Shown: piece by piece, positions 21,910-32,574 of the stretch
Position numbering within the stretch: the first letter of the stretch is position 1
How the letters are laid out: each line of letters starts with the position of its first letter
DNA from: Oscarella lobularis
Lineage: Eukaryota > Porifera > Homoscleromorpha > Homosclerophorida > Oscarellidae
Assembly (NCBI RefSeq): GCF_947507565.1
Contig: NC_089175.1
Coordinates: 3,275,733-3,339,732 of the forward strand
DNA: 64,000 nt
Reading direction: 5' to 3'
The notes under the pieces: model-generated
The model's input: only the letters and a program-made list of their open reading frames with translations
What the model was told of the DNA's origin: nothing
The model's database searches: none
Translations under genes and position numbers: made by a program

Positions 21910-23930
21910 ATGGGTAGCATACCATTCGCCACCGTTGCTTTCTTCTAGCTTCTCCTTCGCTCTCGAAGAAGTCAATTGCAACGCAGATGCAACAGTGATC
22001 ACTACGACCAATGGAACGCCGACGGTTCCGCCTGGTTGCAATGATTCCGTCGTTTACTGCGTCTTTCGTCCAAACAGCACGGCCCAAGGCTTGGATACTT
22101 GGTATATGGCACGCACGCAGAAGTAACGACTTCGTGCGCGTAAATCAGCCGCTCTTCGAAGGGAAATCGACGCGGATCAAGAGGGATTCTGTGTCAACAG
22201 AAACGCGTGGAAAGAAAGGAGAGGAAGCTTGTACTCCCAGTCTTCTGTGTACGCCTAAGCCAATTAATTTATCGTGCTTTCCTCACTTTGAGTTGAGTCT
22301 AGAAATGCCCTTTCGTGCCCTTTGAGCATCGAAGCTTTGGCTCTAATCCAATCCGTGACAGAAACGTACACTAAACTGATACGCCGTAGCAACGAAAATG
22401 CTCAATGTTCTGCTTAGAAATGTCGTCCGTAGCGGCTGCAATGTCACCGTCGCAGAAAGCCGCCCTTCCTCGGCCCGAATCCTGTAAGTCAGGCGTGCAC
22501 GAACGCTGATCACAAACAGCCCCATGCAAACCATTGCGATAAACATTTAGCAGAGTCACTAAACGCTAGCAAGCCAAGGCTCGTTCACGAATCTCGCACA
22601 ACGTAGGCTATGCACGTAGAAGGTTGCGGTTCCAATTGCATGGGCGTCGAAGCCAAAGCGATGCATGGGCATGCGCTTATTGCATGACATCAGCAAATTG
22701 GAGTTCTAAGGGTCACCCGCCCACGTAATAATATACTGTATAATGCATGTGCTGTATATACTTGGCAGGTTTCAGCGTCCCACGGCTTTTCGTACAATAT
22801 CTTCCGAAAGCGACGAGCAAAGGTAAAACCGATTCGCCACACTAGTGCATATATAGGAAATGCTAATTCGGCTTTTAGCTGTGAGGACATCACGGCGAAT
22901 CGATTCAATAGCGAAGAGTCGTGTCTGACGTCGTTATCAGCCTTCTTTCTGAACGCGAGCTCAAATGTAGTAAAAATCGAAGAAATCGATTGCGATGCAG
23001 CTCAGAACGTCATTGGGTTCCGTCTTCGACGACACGACGAAAGTTAGCAATACTTATATGTGGGGTGACCGCGCTGCAGTCTAACTATTGCTTGCAATTC
23101 TTGTGGTACGCGTAGGTCCTAAAGGAACGCTTGGGCATCCTCTTTGCGGAGGAACAGAGTGGGAAATCTTTATCGCAAGAGCGCAGCGCTTTGACGACCT
23201 CAGCCCTACGGTTTCAACACCCGCCAAAGACTGCGAGGCGTTCTACAATAGTCAGCGAAGATGCAACCTCGCAGGCGGCGGTGTCTTGAAAGTTGTAGAT
23301 GGATCGACAGCTCGCATAACAAGTAATCATACCCGCGTTTGTCCTCTATACCCGTAAACTACGTATATATTATAAGCCCGAGGACTAGTTACTACACAAA
23401 GCAGGGGTGGGCTTTTGGATAAGTAGTTTTACAAATTGAATATATGTGTATCTGGTATTATAAGTCCACCCGTGGTTAATTCCTGATTCTCGCTCTATGC
23501 AATACAGTGCACGGTAGCTATATATTCTTTTACCAACTAAGGTAATCTAAGTGGGCTTATTTATACAACAACCAAAGAACAAGGTTCCAATAACTTTGGC
23601 TTGGGGTAGGCTTATAATATACGTAGTTTACGGGTATGGGCAATTTTTGCTGATCACACATGTAGTAAATTTTTTCCCGAAGTTACCGATGCAGAGCAAG
23701 AATTGGGTGAATTCGAAGTTATGATTTCGCCCACCTCGTCAGATTCTTTTAATGGCGAATCGTTTACAGCTGAGCTTCTCTATGACGGCGAGGTCATTTT
23801 GAGCATCGACGTCCAGAACGCAGTTATAAGCGCGACTAATGGCACTAACGCTGTGTACGTTCCGTTTGTTGTAGTGCCCAGCAAGGGTATATACAAAATT
23901 GTGAACAGTTTTATCTTGACGCCTGCCTAA
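21910..23930 (+). pseudogene. Family B gene, copy B5 (signal peptide frame broken)
   Basis: All eight B exons are recognisable. Exon 1 is 21910 to about 22104, exon 2 starts at about 22168 (EGFCVNRNAWKE), exon 3 lies near 22300-22365 and exon 4 near 22424-22486. Exon 5 is near 22770-22826, exon 6 about 22880-23042 (NRFNSEESCLTSL), exon 7 about 23116-23325 (HPLCGGTEWEIFIA) and exon 8 about 23684-23930 (GESFTAELLYDGEVILSIDV, VPSKGIYKIVNSF). Compared with B1 and B4, the run of Phe codons in the signal peptide is disturbed so that the ATG frame meets a stop (TTCTTCTAG) while the mature frame stays open. Intron 7 is enlarged by a MITE. Either a recent pseudogene, a sequence error, or use of another start. 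Confidence 0.62.
23351..23634. mobile_element. MITE with TA target duplication in intron 7 of B5
   Basis: The 284 bp segment begins CCCGTAAACTACGTATAT and ends with the reverse complement (ATATACGTAGTTTACGGG). The terminal inverted repeats are about 26 bp with one 2 bp difference. It is flanked by TA on both sides (23349-23350 and 23635-23636), as for Tc1/mariner-type insertions. It has no coding capacity. Other B copies lack it at this position, so it inserted after the B family expanded. Confidence 0.8.
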
Positions 23931-24068
23931 TCAGTGTGTGCATGTGCATGTGCATGAGCAAAATAAACGGTGCGGTGTTACATAGGTATAGTCGTTGCTT
24001 TAGATGTTTACGAGTAAATGTCGATGCATTGGTGACCCCTGCATGCTACATTGAATTAAATTGTTTTT

Positions 24069-25020
24069 TCATTCAAATGCAAAAGCCAGCTCAAACAGAT
24101 GAAATTGAAATGTTTCAGCCGTGCCCTCTCCGCACACTTTGAAGTAAAGACCTAGACTCGGCTTCAATTTTCGACCGTACTCATATGTCTGTGAAATTGT
24201 GCTAACGTACGTAATTCCTGACGTAGAATTCGGACTAATTTCAAGGCGAATGTTCTAGTTATTAGTAGATTGTGGTGGAGAGACTGCGCTGCCCTTATAT
24301 TCGGCTCCACATTTGCTAACAGAATCGTTACAGCCTCGCGCCAGCAGGCCAGTATAGGCAAAACCAACGCAGTAAATGCCGTCGCAGATTTGAAGGTGCG
24401 CATCAATGTCGCCACTCGGGTATGTTAAAAAGAGGCCAATCTGAATAGAGTAGGAGTTATCGTCATCTAGAATTCCAGCTGGTATCAAATTGACCTTTGA
24501 CACAGTAGCGTAGTTGTGGTAAATAGCTACTTACTTTAAACAATACACCTAGATACGTTGATCCACTACCAAATTCGATAGTTTGTGCGGACACCGAAGA
24601 TGGTGCCTCTGTAAAATTCGCGTGAGTTTGAAGCCAAAGAGGAGACATGTAGCGATAGAGTGGTAGCGCAAAACGCTCTATTCCGACGTCGTGTGGAGAA
24701 CGCCGTTATATATTCAGTAAATCTCACCTGGGCTGATGACGCGGCAGATGTTGAAGGGGAAGCGCCCGTCTGAATTAATCGACAGTACCGTCTTTCATGC
24801 AGTCGCATCAAGCGACGATGATAACTCACCGATTCTCTGTTGCTGGCTGCGCCTTTTTGACTTTGAATGTAGTCATCAAGTGGAAGACACACAGTGGGCC
24901 CCGATGACGGCACAACTAGAAGTTGAGCGGAAATACTGTTGCCACCTGCGCACTCATCTGACGCCGACCCTGGCTGGCACTCGAAACAATGACCATTAGC
25001 AATAGAGAAGTAGAACTCAT
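24069..25020 (-). pseudogene. Family A gene, copy A6 (inactivated)
   Basis: The four-exon layout is kept. Exon 1 is about 24830-25020 with PTVCLPLDDYIQSQKG. Exon 2 is near 24730-24780, exon 3 about 24530-24670 (YRYMSPLWLQTHANFTE-type, GVLFK) and exon 4 about 24069-24498 (QICDGIYCVGFAY, KPS-GLYFKVC). Two lesions are visible. The signal-peptide codons after MSSTSLLLMVIVSS are 4 nt shorter than in A5, shifting the frame, and the Trp codon of the NWN motif in exon 4 is TAG. The gene is therefore probably dead. Its 5' end lies only about 75 bp from a truncated B copy in head-to-head orientation. Confidence 0.65.
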
Positions 25021-25059
25021 AGCCCAAAATTCTTGGGAGAAACGGTGTCTTATATCTAT

Positions 25060-25095
25060 GGTCCGACCACGGATTCTAGAATCCGTGGTCCGACC
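25060..25095. repeat. 36 bp near-perfect palindrome at an A/B junction
   Basis: Two 18 bp arms (GGTCCGACCACGGATTCT and its reverse complement with one mismatch) meet without a spacer. The right arm runs directly into truncated B exon 1 sequence (AGCACGGCCCAAGGC), so the palindrome marks the breakpoint where a B copy was joined to the A6 upstream region. Confidence 0.75.
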
Positions 25096-25980
25096 AGCAC
25101 GGCCCAAGGCTTGGATACTTGGTATGGCACGCATGAAGAGGCAAACGACTGCGCCTCAGCCGCTCTTTGAAAGGGAAATCGACGCGGATCAAGTGGGCTA
25201 CTGTGTCAACAGAGACGCGTGGAAAGAAAGAGGAGGAAGCTTGTATCATCAATCTTATCTGTAAGCCAATTTATCGTGATTTTCTCACATTAGTTGAGCT
25301 GATTCTAGGAATGCCCTTTCGTGCCCTTAATTTGAGCATCGAGACTTTGGCTCTAATCCAATCTCTAACAGAAACGTAAACTAAAGTGATGCCGTAGCAA
25401 CGAAAACGCGCGATGTTCTGCTTAGAAATGTCGTCCATAGCGGCTGCGATGTCACCGTCGCAGAAAGCCGCCCTTCCTCGGCCCGAATCCTGTGAGTCAG
25501 CCGTGCGCGTATACGCGTGAATTAATACTGATCCACAAACAGCCCCAAACCATCGCGATAAACATTTAGCAGCGCAACTATGAAGGCTCGTAAGCCAAGA
25601 CTAGCTCGCACACATCTTATAGGTTCCATGCACGTAGAAGGTTGCTGCTCCAATTGCTTGCATATTCGAGTTCGGGGCTACACCCACCCACCCAGTATAA
25701 TATTATTATACTTCGCAGGTTTCAGCATCCTACGGCTTTTCGTACAATATCTGCCGAAAGCGACGAGCAAAGGTAAGACCGACGCTCAGATCGCTGCACA
25801 GTTAATTTCACGGCTAATCGCGCCTGCATGATTGATCACGCGCTAGCTGCATGTACCGTACGGAAATTATACGAGACTATAGCTGTTTGGCTTTTAGTTG
25901 TGAAGACATCCCGACGCGAGAAGCGAAGAGTTGTGTCTGACAACATTGACGGCCCTCTTCCTAAACGCGAGCTCAAATAT
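25096..25980 (+). pseudogene. Truncated family B copy (B5b)
   Basis: The sequence begins inside exon 1 (AGCACGGCCCAAGGCTTGG). It continues through exon 2 (about 25173-25260), exon 3-like (about 25308-25375), exon 4 (about 25424-25488, GGCTGCGATGTCACCGTCGC), exon 5 (about 25720-25777) and a shortened exon 6 (about 25890-25975). It then fuses to exon 1 of the next copy within the signal-peptide codons. It has no start or 3' exons. Confidence 0.6.
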
Positions 25981-27656
25981 AGTACAGTGCTTTTCTTCTT
26001 TTTCTCCGTCGCTTTTGAAGGAGTCTATTGCAACGCAGATGCGATAGTGATCACCACGACCAATGGAACGACGACGTTTCCGTCCGGCTGCAATGACGTC
26101 GTCGTTTACTGCGTCTTTCGGCCAAACGGCACGACCCAAGGCTTAGATACTTGGTAGTAAGACACGCGAAAGAAAACGAGCGCGTAATTTAGCCGCTTTT
26201 TGAAGGGAAATCGACGCGGATCAAGAGGGCTACTGTGTCAACAGAAACGCGTGGAAAGAAACGGGAGAAAGCTTGTTCTCCCAGTCCTATCTGTACGCCT
26301 ATAAGCCGCGATTATCGCGCGCTTTTCTCACGTTTAGTTTGATTCTAGCAATGACCTTTCGTGCCCCTTGAGCAGCGAGACTTTGGCTCTAGTCCAATCT
26401 CTAACAGAAACGTAAGGCTCCATCTGTTTATATATAATGCCACGGCAACAGGAACGCGCGGGCTTTCGTTTTCTTAGAAATCTCGTTCCGAACCGCTGCA
26501 ATGTCACAGAAAGCCGCCCTTCCTCGGCCCAATTCCTGTAAGTCAGGCGGACGTGCATGCAAATGAATATCACAACAAACCATTGCGGCGAAAATTTCGA
26601 AGCGCAACTAAACTCTAGCAAGCCAATTAAGGCTCGTTCATGCACAAATCCCGCACAACTTAGAGGCTACACGTAGAAGGTCGAGGTTCCAGTTGCAGGC
26701 ACGCCGCGCGAAGCTATGTGCGCCTTTTTGCATGAAACAATAGGCATTTTTAGAATTTGATTAAGACTGATACCGTATACTTCAAAGGTTTCAGAATCCT
26801 CCGGCTTTGCGCACGATACTTGCCAAAAGCGACGAGCAAAGGTAAGACCTCATTAGTGGATAACTGACTGTAATCGCGAGCATGTCAGTACTTACGGGAC
26901 TGTTTGGCTATATAGTAGTTGTGCGAACTTTACGACGAATCAAACCAACGATGAAGAGTCGTGTCTGACGGTTGTTACGGCCCTTTTTCTAAATGAAAAC
27001 TCAAATGCTGTACAAATCGAAGAAGTCCATTGCGATGCAGCTCAGGACGTTATTGGGTTCCGTCTTCAAATATCCGCCGAAAGTTAGTTAGAAATACTTA
27101 CTATACAGTATGGTAGGGTAGCAGCTATCGCCTAATATTCTTGTGATACGCATATAGGCCCTAAGGGAACGCCTGGCCATCCTCTGTGTGGAGGAACCGA
27201 ATGGGAAATCTCTGTCGTACAGCCTTCGACCATCATTCCTAGGGTTTCAGCACCCGCCGGTGGCTGCGAGGTGTGCGACAATTTTCTGGTGTGCAACAAC
27301 CTTCCGACAGCATGCAACCTCACAGACGGTGGGCTCATGAAAGTTGTAGACGGATCAAGCCATCGCATAACAAGTAATCATATCCTTTGGACCTCTATAT
27401 GCAATCTTTGCTGATTATTAAATTTACTTTCCAAGTCAGCGAAGCAGAGCAAAACTTGGGCGAATTCACAGTCCAGCTTTCGACCAATTCGGGAGTTTTT
27501 TCAGATGAATCGTTTCGTGTCGAGCTTCTCTATGACAGTGAGGTCATTTTGCGCATTGATGTCGAGAACGCTGATACGGCCGGTTCGCCATCTCTCTTCG
27601 TGCCGTTCGTTATAGAACCCAGCAAGGGTACATACAAAATTGCGAACACATTCTAG
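25981..27656 (+). pseudogene. Family B gene, copy B6 (5' end replaced)
   Basis: Exons 1-8 follow the B order: exon 1 to about 26151 (FFFFSVAFEGVYCNAD, DAIVITTTNGTTTFPSGC), exon 2 at about 26209-26292, exon 3 near 26347-26410 and exon 4 near 26488-26538. Exon 5 is near 26792-26846, exon 6 about 26925-27087 (NDEESCLTVV), exon 7 about 27161-27375 (HPLCGGTEWEISVV) and exon 8 about 27439-27656 (DESFRVELLYDSEVILRIDV, EPSKGTYKIANTF). The first codons of the signal peptide are replaced by exon 6 sequence of the truncated copy upstream. The nearest in-frame ATG is far away (25828) and lies in intron-like sequence. AATAAA follows at about 27676. Confidence 0.55.
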
Positions 27657-27659
27657 CTA

Positions 27660-27940
27660 TATAGTGTGGTTGGCAAAATAAATGTTGCGGTGTCATTTGT
27701 CGTACGATTAAACATCTCTAAATCGATGACCCGCGCAATTAAAACATCTGGTAGCTCAGTTGCTCGTTATTAATTAACTTAGGTTAATTGCTAGAATTGG
27801 ACAATGGCGCTTTGCAACTTTAGTGAAAAAGAGAGGCACCTCTAATTCTAAAACCACGCAATTAGGGCAGTAGTGGTGCACGCGATAGCAATTGCTTCTC
27901 TCATTGGTCTAATTAGGAGTCATTTTATATATGGCCTTCC
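27660..27940. other. B6 3' flank
   Basis: No gene is seen. Phrases such as GTAGCTCAGTTGCTCG and TTTTAGTGAAAAAGAGAGG resemble the 3' flank of B1 and B4, so this is family B flank. Confidence 0.4.
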
Positions 27941-27944
27941 ATGC

Positions 27945-29150
27945 ACACTCCTGAATAATAAAGTTTACGCCCTGGCCCTCTGTTTTCGCACCCGGTTAGG
28001 TGCTGTCGCGGGCGAGAAGCAGCCCTAAATGGGGAAATGAGCAGGAGAGTACGTATGTACGGGTGTTCAGCTAAGAAACTATGGTCTAAGTCGGTATTTG
28101 GATTTTTCGATCAGGATCTCCTTGTCCAATGTAAAGAGCCGCTCAGGTCTACCAACTAGCGCAAAGGAAGCGTCTCCTCAGGTGTCGGAAGATCTTCCCG
28201 AGTAGATAGGACCGTTTTCTAGCCGAATAAGCGCGATAGAGCGAAGACGAGTAATAAAAAATGCAGAATAAGTGGCTTTGTGACTTTAGCTGACGATTCG
28301 GAGCCAAAGCGACGGCGGCGACGTCCGTTTCACCTCGATAAACGCTCGACGACTTCTCTGCCATGTGTCCGCAATCTCCCGGATAAACATCCCCCACAAA
28401 AAATTTCTTATTACAGTAGCTATATCTTTACGTCACCTCTCCCACAGTAGAACGAACATACGTAAACACTTACCGTCTCACTTTTTCACACAGGCTACTT
28501 GTAGAATTCCAGTTCCTGCTGATCTTTATTGACGACTTTCTTGTAGGCCTTTTCAAAGTCTTTTGCGAGGATGATATATCGGTTTTCCCTCACAGCATGC
28601 ATGCCAGCCTAAAGAGAAAATATCAAAAAATAAGCCGGCCGTCAAATGAGACTCGCCTCTTGGCAAATTGCGTTGATATCGGCCCCCAGATATTTTATCA
28701 GGACGTGTACGTCTAAATATTGAAAATATATTTTTATTTGGATTTTAGTTAATTAATAATTTAAATTTTTTACAGTCTTCTAGATCGACTTCGTCGGATA
28801 GATTCATCTTGCCCGTCACCGTGGAGAAAATAAGACGTTTTTGACGTCGATCTGGCATGGGAAATTCTATTTTTCGATCCAAATGTTCGAGACGTAGAAA
28901 AGCCGGATCAAGAGCATCAGTCTTATTAGTAGCCATAATAACCTAGAAAAAAAGTGATATTGACGTTATGAGGGAATGATATTGATTTTACCTTGACGTT
29001 TTGATTTTGATCAAATTCGTCCATCTAATTCAATAGCTCGAGAATTCGCTGTACTTCTCTATCAGCTACAGAACAGAAAGCAAATAAATCAATAAACAAC
29101 CAAATCAAAAACATCCCTCTGCTTATTGAATTTATACATGTCTATCAAGT
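27945..29150. repeat. Duplicated block I (proteasome ATPase 3' part)
   Basis: This block starts with CACTCCTGAATAATAAAG and continues with an R1-like core (GCGATAGAGCG at about 28229) and CAATCTCCCGGATAA. It then holds proteasome ATPase 3' exons in antisense. The same order occurs from 32575 (block II) and 38450 (block III). The intron sequences are duplicated too, so this is genomic duplication, not retroposition. Confidence 0.75.
28503..29068 (-). pseudogene. Rpt3/PSMC4 3' fragment, copy 1
   Basis: The last exons of the proteasome ATPase gene at 39-40.7 kb are recognisable. The terminal exon is at about 28503-28614 (ending ELEFYK), then a short exon near 28660-28695, the exon with [14 protein letters not shown] and [17 protein letters not shown] (about 28775-28942), and part of the exon with [14 protein letters not shown] near 28990-29068. 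Compared with block III it has missense changes (RPGRLD became RLEHLD), an internal stop (ELLN-MDEFD region) and no upstream ATPase core. It cannot make a working subunit. Confidence 0.75.
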
Positions 29151-29224
29151 GACCTATTTTACGTTCAAAAGGCGAGGTCTCGCGTCCCCAGTACCAAGTA
29201 TTGGAAACCAATGTCTATATTATG

Positions 29225-29840
29225 ATATAACTGCTTCATTTCGCGACTTCGAAGCGGTTTGTGTAGGGTAAGATGGATCGCTTACGGAAGAATAAGTGCG
29301 ATAGAGCGCACCGGTTGAAAGGTGGCCTAGCGGAGTTTTGCCTTATGACTTTTCGACTAGCTTCGAGATCGATCTCTTGCGCGTTCGATCGTCGCTGAAG
29401 AGAATTGCGATGAGGAGAGTTGACGCCCGCCTGCGTGACAAAGAAAAGGAGTTGAGGTCCAGGAGACACCGTGAGGATGACGAGTAGACATTCGACTACT
29501 GGAATAGGCGGTGGAGGAACGGTGAGACCGATCTGCGTTCGTCGTAGGCAACGACAAACATTTCCTACTTCTGTCGACATACGGGGATTAGATGAAAAAA
29601 GTTCAGGTCTTCGTTGTACCTTCCACGCCTCGTACGTCGATCCCTAGCCCAATTTTTTGATTTCTATCGCTTAATTAGACATTAGATTACTGGAATAGCT
29701 CGTAGAAAAACGATGAAAGCGATTCATATGGCTGAACGGAGGAAATATACTTGTCATACCGCGTTTTTGAGCACCAGCTTGTATAGCTACACTCTAGCTA
29801 TACACGTACCGTTATTTCTTGCATTCATTTCAGTACTCGA
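29225..29840 (+). repeat. Dispersed repeat R1, copy i
   Basis: It starts with CGCGACTTCGAAGCGGTTTG, has the core GTGCGATAGAGCGCACCGG at about 29295, AGGAGACACCGTGAGGATGA at about 29460 and GACATACGGGGATTAGAT at about 29577. It lies between the proteasome fragment and the GGT gene, exactly as copy k does in block II. Confidence 0.7.
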
Positions 29841-30061
29841 ACGTCGTAAATCAGCACAAAAATTTTAGAACCAGATTATTAGTCATACTGAAAGACATTA
29901 GAAAGTCTCAATAAAAGATAAAGAACTAGAACGTATCACGACGAAGAGAAGTAAAAGTTAAGTGCATGGACATCACAAAAAACGACCGAAACAATTAGAG
30001 ACAAAGTTGGACAATCAAGTTTCATGATTTTGCTAGCATTTTGTTTTAGTCACGTTTTACT

Positions 30062-32203
30062 TCAGAAGCCTGATGGTTTTCCTGAAAGCCGTTTGTCACA
30101 GACTGCCACAAGTTTGCCACTTGATTCGCGGGCAACAGCATGAACTGCTGTTGGCTTAGTTGCTTCTCCTAACATTCCCCGAATGCAGTCGTGACCATGT
30201 TCAACGGAAAGGCTTTCCTCGATGGCTTTGGAAAAGCCTTCTTCTAAGTACACTTTATTTGGTACCAGCTGATTGTGAAGCCTGGGGTCATTCACAGCGT
30301 CGCATATGTTCGTGTCAAAAATCAAATGGCGTACAAGAGATAAAGCTACACCAGAAATAATTCTTGACCCACCAGCGCCGCCTATAGCGAGTTTTGCGTT
30401 TCCGTCTTGGTCAACTAGTATTGAAGGACACATTGACGACATTGGTCGCTTGCCTCCTTCAATAAAATTTTTTGGACTTTGTGGAAGTCCATACGTTTTT
30501 CCAGATTCTCCAAAACTAAACGCTGTCATGTCACCGTTTAGAAGGACGCCTGTTGACTTACTCAAAATTTTACTTCCAAAATTTATTCCAATTGATGTAG
30601 TCATTGATACAGAGTTGCCATCTTGATCAAAAACAGCAATATGTGTTGTTGCTGCAGAATCATAGCTGTCTGCTGAACTGTAATCAGCCTGGACGGTCAA
30701 GAAGTCGGTATAGTACTTTCTCATAGTCCGTACTCGGCTTTTTATTTTTGTTCTTACCAAATTGGCTGTTCTTTTTTGACCGATGTATTCCGCCATGTAG
30801 GACACGGAACTATGGTCCTCTTTAGGTAGATTATCTTTAGCAGGATCGCCGAGAACATTTCTTCCTGCATAGCCAAACTTCAAACTTTCTATAAAGCGGT
30901 GAAATGATGTAGATTTTGCTTTGTCTGATGACGTCATTCCAAATCCTTCCAAAATATTATTTATAAGCTGTTGAATTATTCCACTGGCTGGCAGCGGTAC
31001 CCCGTAGAGAGTGTTTCCTTGAATGTCTCCTATTGTGACATCTTTTCTCTGAATTTCGTAGTCGTAAAAATCCGAAGTAGTGAGAACTTTGTTGGAACCC
31101 AAATCATCTACCAACGTCGTCGCTAAAGCAGAGTAGAAGTGGTTAGACCCATGCTCGGCAACTCCTCGTAGCGTTTTCGCCAACTGAGGTCTTATAATTT
31201 CTGTTCCCTCTTGGAGCAAAATTCCGCCTGGCTTTACTAATTCTATGAGAGGTGAAAATTCTTCTACGTCGTTGTCAAGATAACTAAAATCTCCGTCCTT
31301 CGGGTCACCCACAGATAAAATTTGTATGGCAGATTCTAAGTCTTTGCTAACGCGAAATCCGTTTTCTGCGAGACTAATGGCTGGTTCAAATAGCTTTTTC
31401 CAAGTAACATGACCAGATCCGAAATTTTTCCACATGTACTCTAATGCTCTCAGTTCCCCTGGCACGGCAACAAACTTCCCTGGATATGCAGACATTTTTA
31501 TATCGTTAAGCATTGATTCAGTGGCGTGTGACGACGCCTGACATCGAAAGTCAACAGCAGTAGAAGATTTTGAAGATTTGTTGTACACAACTAAGTACCC
31601 TCCTCCCCCAATTCCCGACGATTGAAACTCGACTACTCCTAAACACAATTCTGTAGCGATTGCAGCATCAATAGCGTTTCCATCGTCATTTTCCATAACA
31701 CTGCTTCCGATATCAGAACAGGTTTTTGAAGAAGAAGCAACGGCAGCTTTAGAGTAAGTAGCACATTCAGGACCGGGTGAGTCATATTGAGGTGGATCAT
31801 ATTGAGGAGAGTCTTCCTCCAAAAGGTCTTTTTTTGAAACAACAGCTGGTACCAATAAAACCGCAACAAAGGTAAAACCAAATATAGCGATGATGAACAC
31901 TTTTCCTTGCAACCACCAGCCACAATCACACTTGAATTTATCTGAGCCGCCGCTTTCGCCGCTTCCACCGCTTCCGCCGCATCCGCCGCATAAGCATGCA
32001 CATTTGCTAAAACCACTCTTAGCAGAAACTATCCAAAACGCAAACAGTAGGAAGGCTGCCCACAAACTTAGGATAACGGCGTAACGAACAGGCCCATCGT
32101 AGTCATTCAACTTTGGCAAAATTCGCGCGTCGATGACGACAATTCCGATCCACGAAAGAGCAAGGAAAATGTTCCAAAAAACAGAATATTTCGTACATCT
32201 CAT
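30062..32203 (-). CDS. Gamma-glutamyltransferase with three N-terminal membrane helices (GGT1)
   Basis: A single uninterrupted frame of 713 residues. Residues about 100 onward form a gamma-glutamyltransferase domain. It has GIGGGGYLVVY near residue 197, the processing/nucleophile motif SAATTHIAVFDQDGNSVSM (Thr519 is the expected autoprocessing and catalytic threonine) and the glycine-rich loop IGGAGGSRIISG. The family cleaves gamma-glutamyl bonds of glutathione at the cell surface. Family members normally have one N-terminal anchor. Here three hydrophobic segments precede the domain (about residues 9-27, 41-63 and 100-121), with a Cys/Gly/Ser-rich segment between the second and third. A duplicate lies at 34749-36096. 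Glutathione activity is inferred from the motif only. The conserved Arg-Glu after the small-subunit region reads Arg-Cys (DFRCQ), which is odd. Confidence 0.85.
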   Translation of the reverse strand: MRCTKYSVFWNIFLALSWIGIVVIDARILPKLNDYDGPVRYAVILSLWAAFLLFAFWIVSAKSGFSKCACLCGGCGGSGGSGESGGSDKFKCDCGWWLQGKVFIIAIFGFTFVAVLLVPAVVSKKDLLEEDSPQYDPPQYDSPGPECATYSKAAVASSSKTCSDIGSSVMENDDGNAIDAAIATELCLGVVEFQSSGIGGGGYLVVYNKSSKSSTAVDFRCQASSHATESMLNDIKMSAYPGKFVAVPGELRALEYMWKNFGSGHVTWKKLFEPAISLAENGFRVSKDLESAIQILSVGDPKDGDFSYLDNDVEEFSPLIELVKPGGILLQEGTEIIRPQLAKTLRGVAEHGSNHFYSALATTLVDDLGSNKVLTTSDFYDYEIQRKDVTIGDIQGNTLYGVPLPASGIIQQLINNILEGFGMTSSDKAKSTSFHRFIESLKFGYAGRNVLGDPAKDNLPKEDHSSVSYMAEYIGQKRTANLVRTKIKSRVRTMRKYYTDFLTVQADYSSADSYDSAATTHIAVFDQDGNSVSMTTSIGINFGSKILSKSTGVLLNGDMTAFSFGESGKTYGLPQSPKNFIEGGKRPMSSMCPSILVDQDGNAKLAIGGAGGSRIISGVALSLVRHLIFDTNICDAVNDPRLHNQLVPNKVYLEEGFSKAIEESLSVEHGHDCIRGMLGEATKPTAVHAVARESSGKLVAVCDKRLSGKPSGF

Positions 32204-32574
32204 AGCAAAACACTGTAACTAAGAAAGTGCGCTATATGCAAATGAACGCACGTGAGCTAAAAACGAGTAAAACATTTTTACTGATTGGTATAATCTCTAA
32301 CCCAGAGACACTGTAACCAATCATCGCCAAGCGCCAAGGCTTGATTGGCTGCTGCCGATTAAGTATCAGTGAAATCGCTGCGAATGGCATTTTAAGTATC
32401 TTGAAAGTTGAATCAATTATGAGAGAGACTGGGACAAACGGTTGTCAATCGTCGGGCATGAAAACAGATCATCTCAAGTAAAGTTAGATCGTAATGTCAA
32501 CGACGAAATCGCCAGCGTTTAGTTCGAGCCTCTAATATTAGTTACCATCAAAAAGTCTGTGTACGGGTAAATTA
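32204..32574. other. GGT1 5' flank
   Basis: No gene is recognised. It contains the presumed promoter of GGT1 (minus strand), though I see no decisive element. The corresponding region is absent from block II because the second GGT copy is cut off before its N-terminus. Confidence 0.4.
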
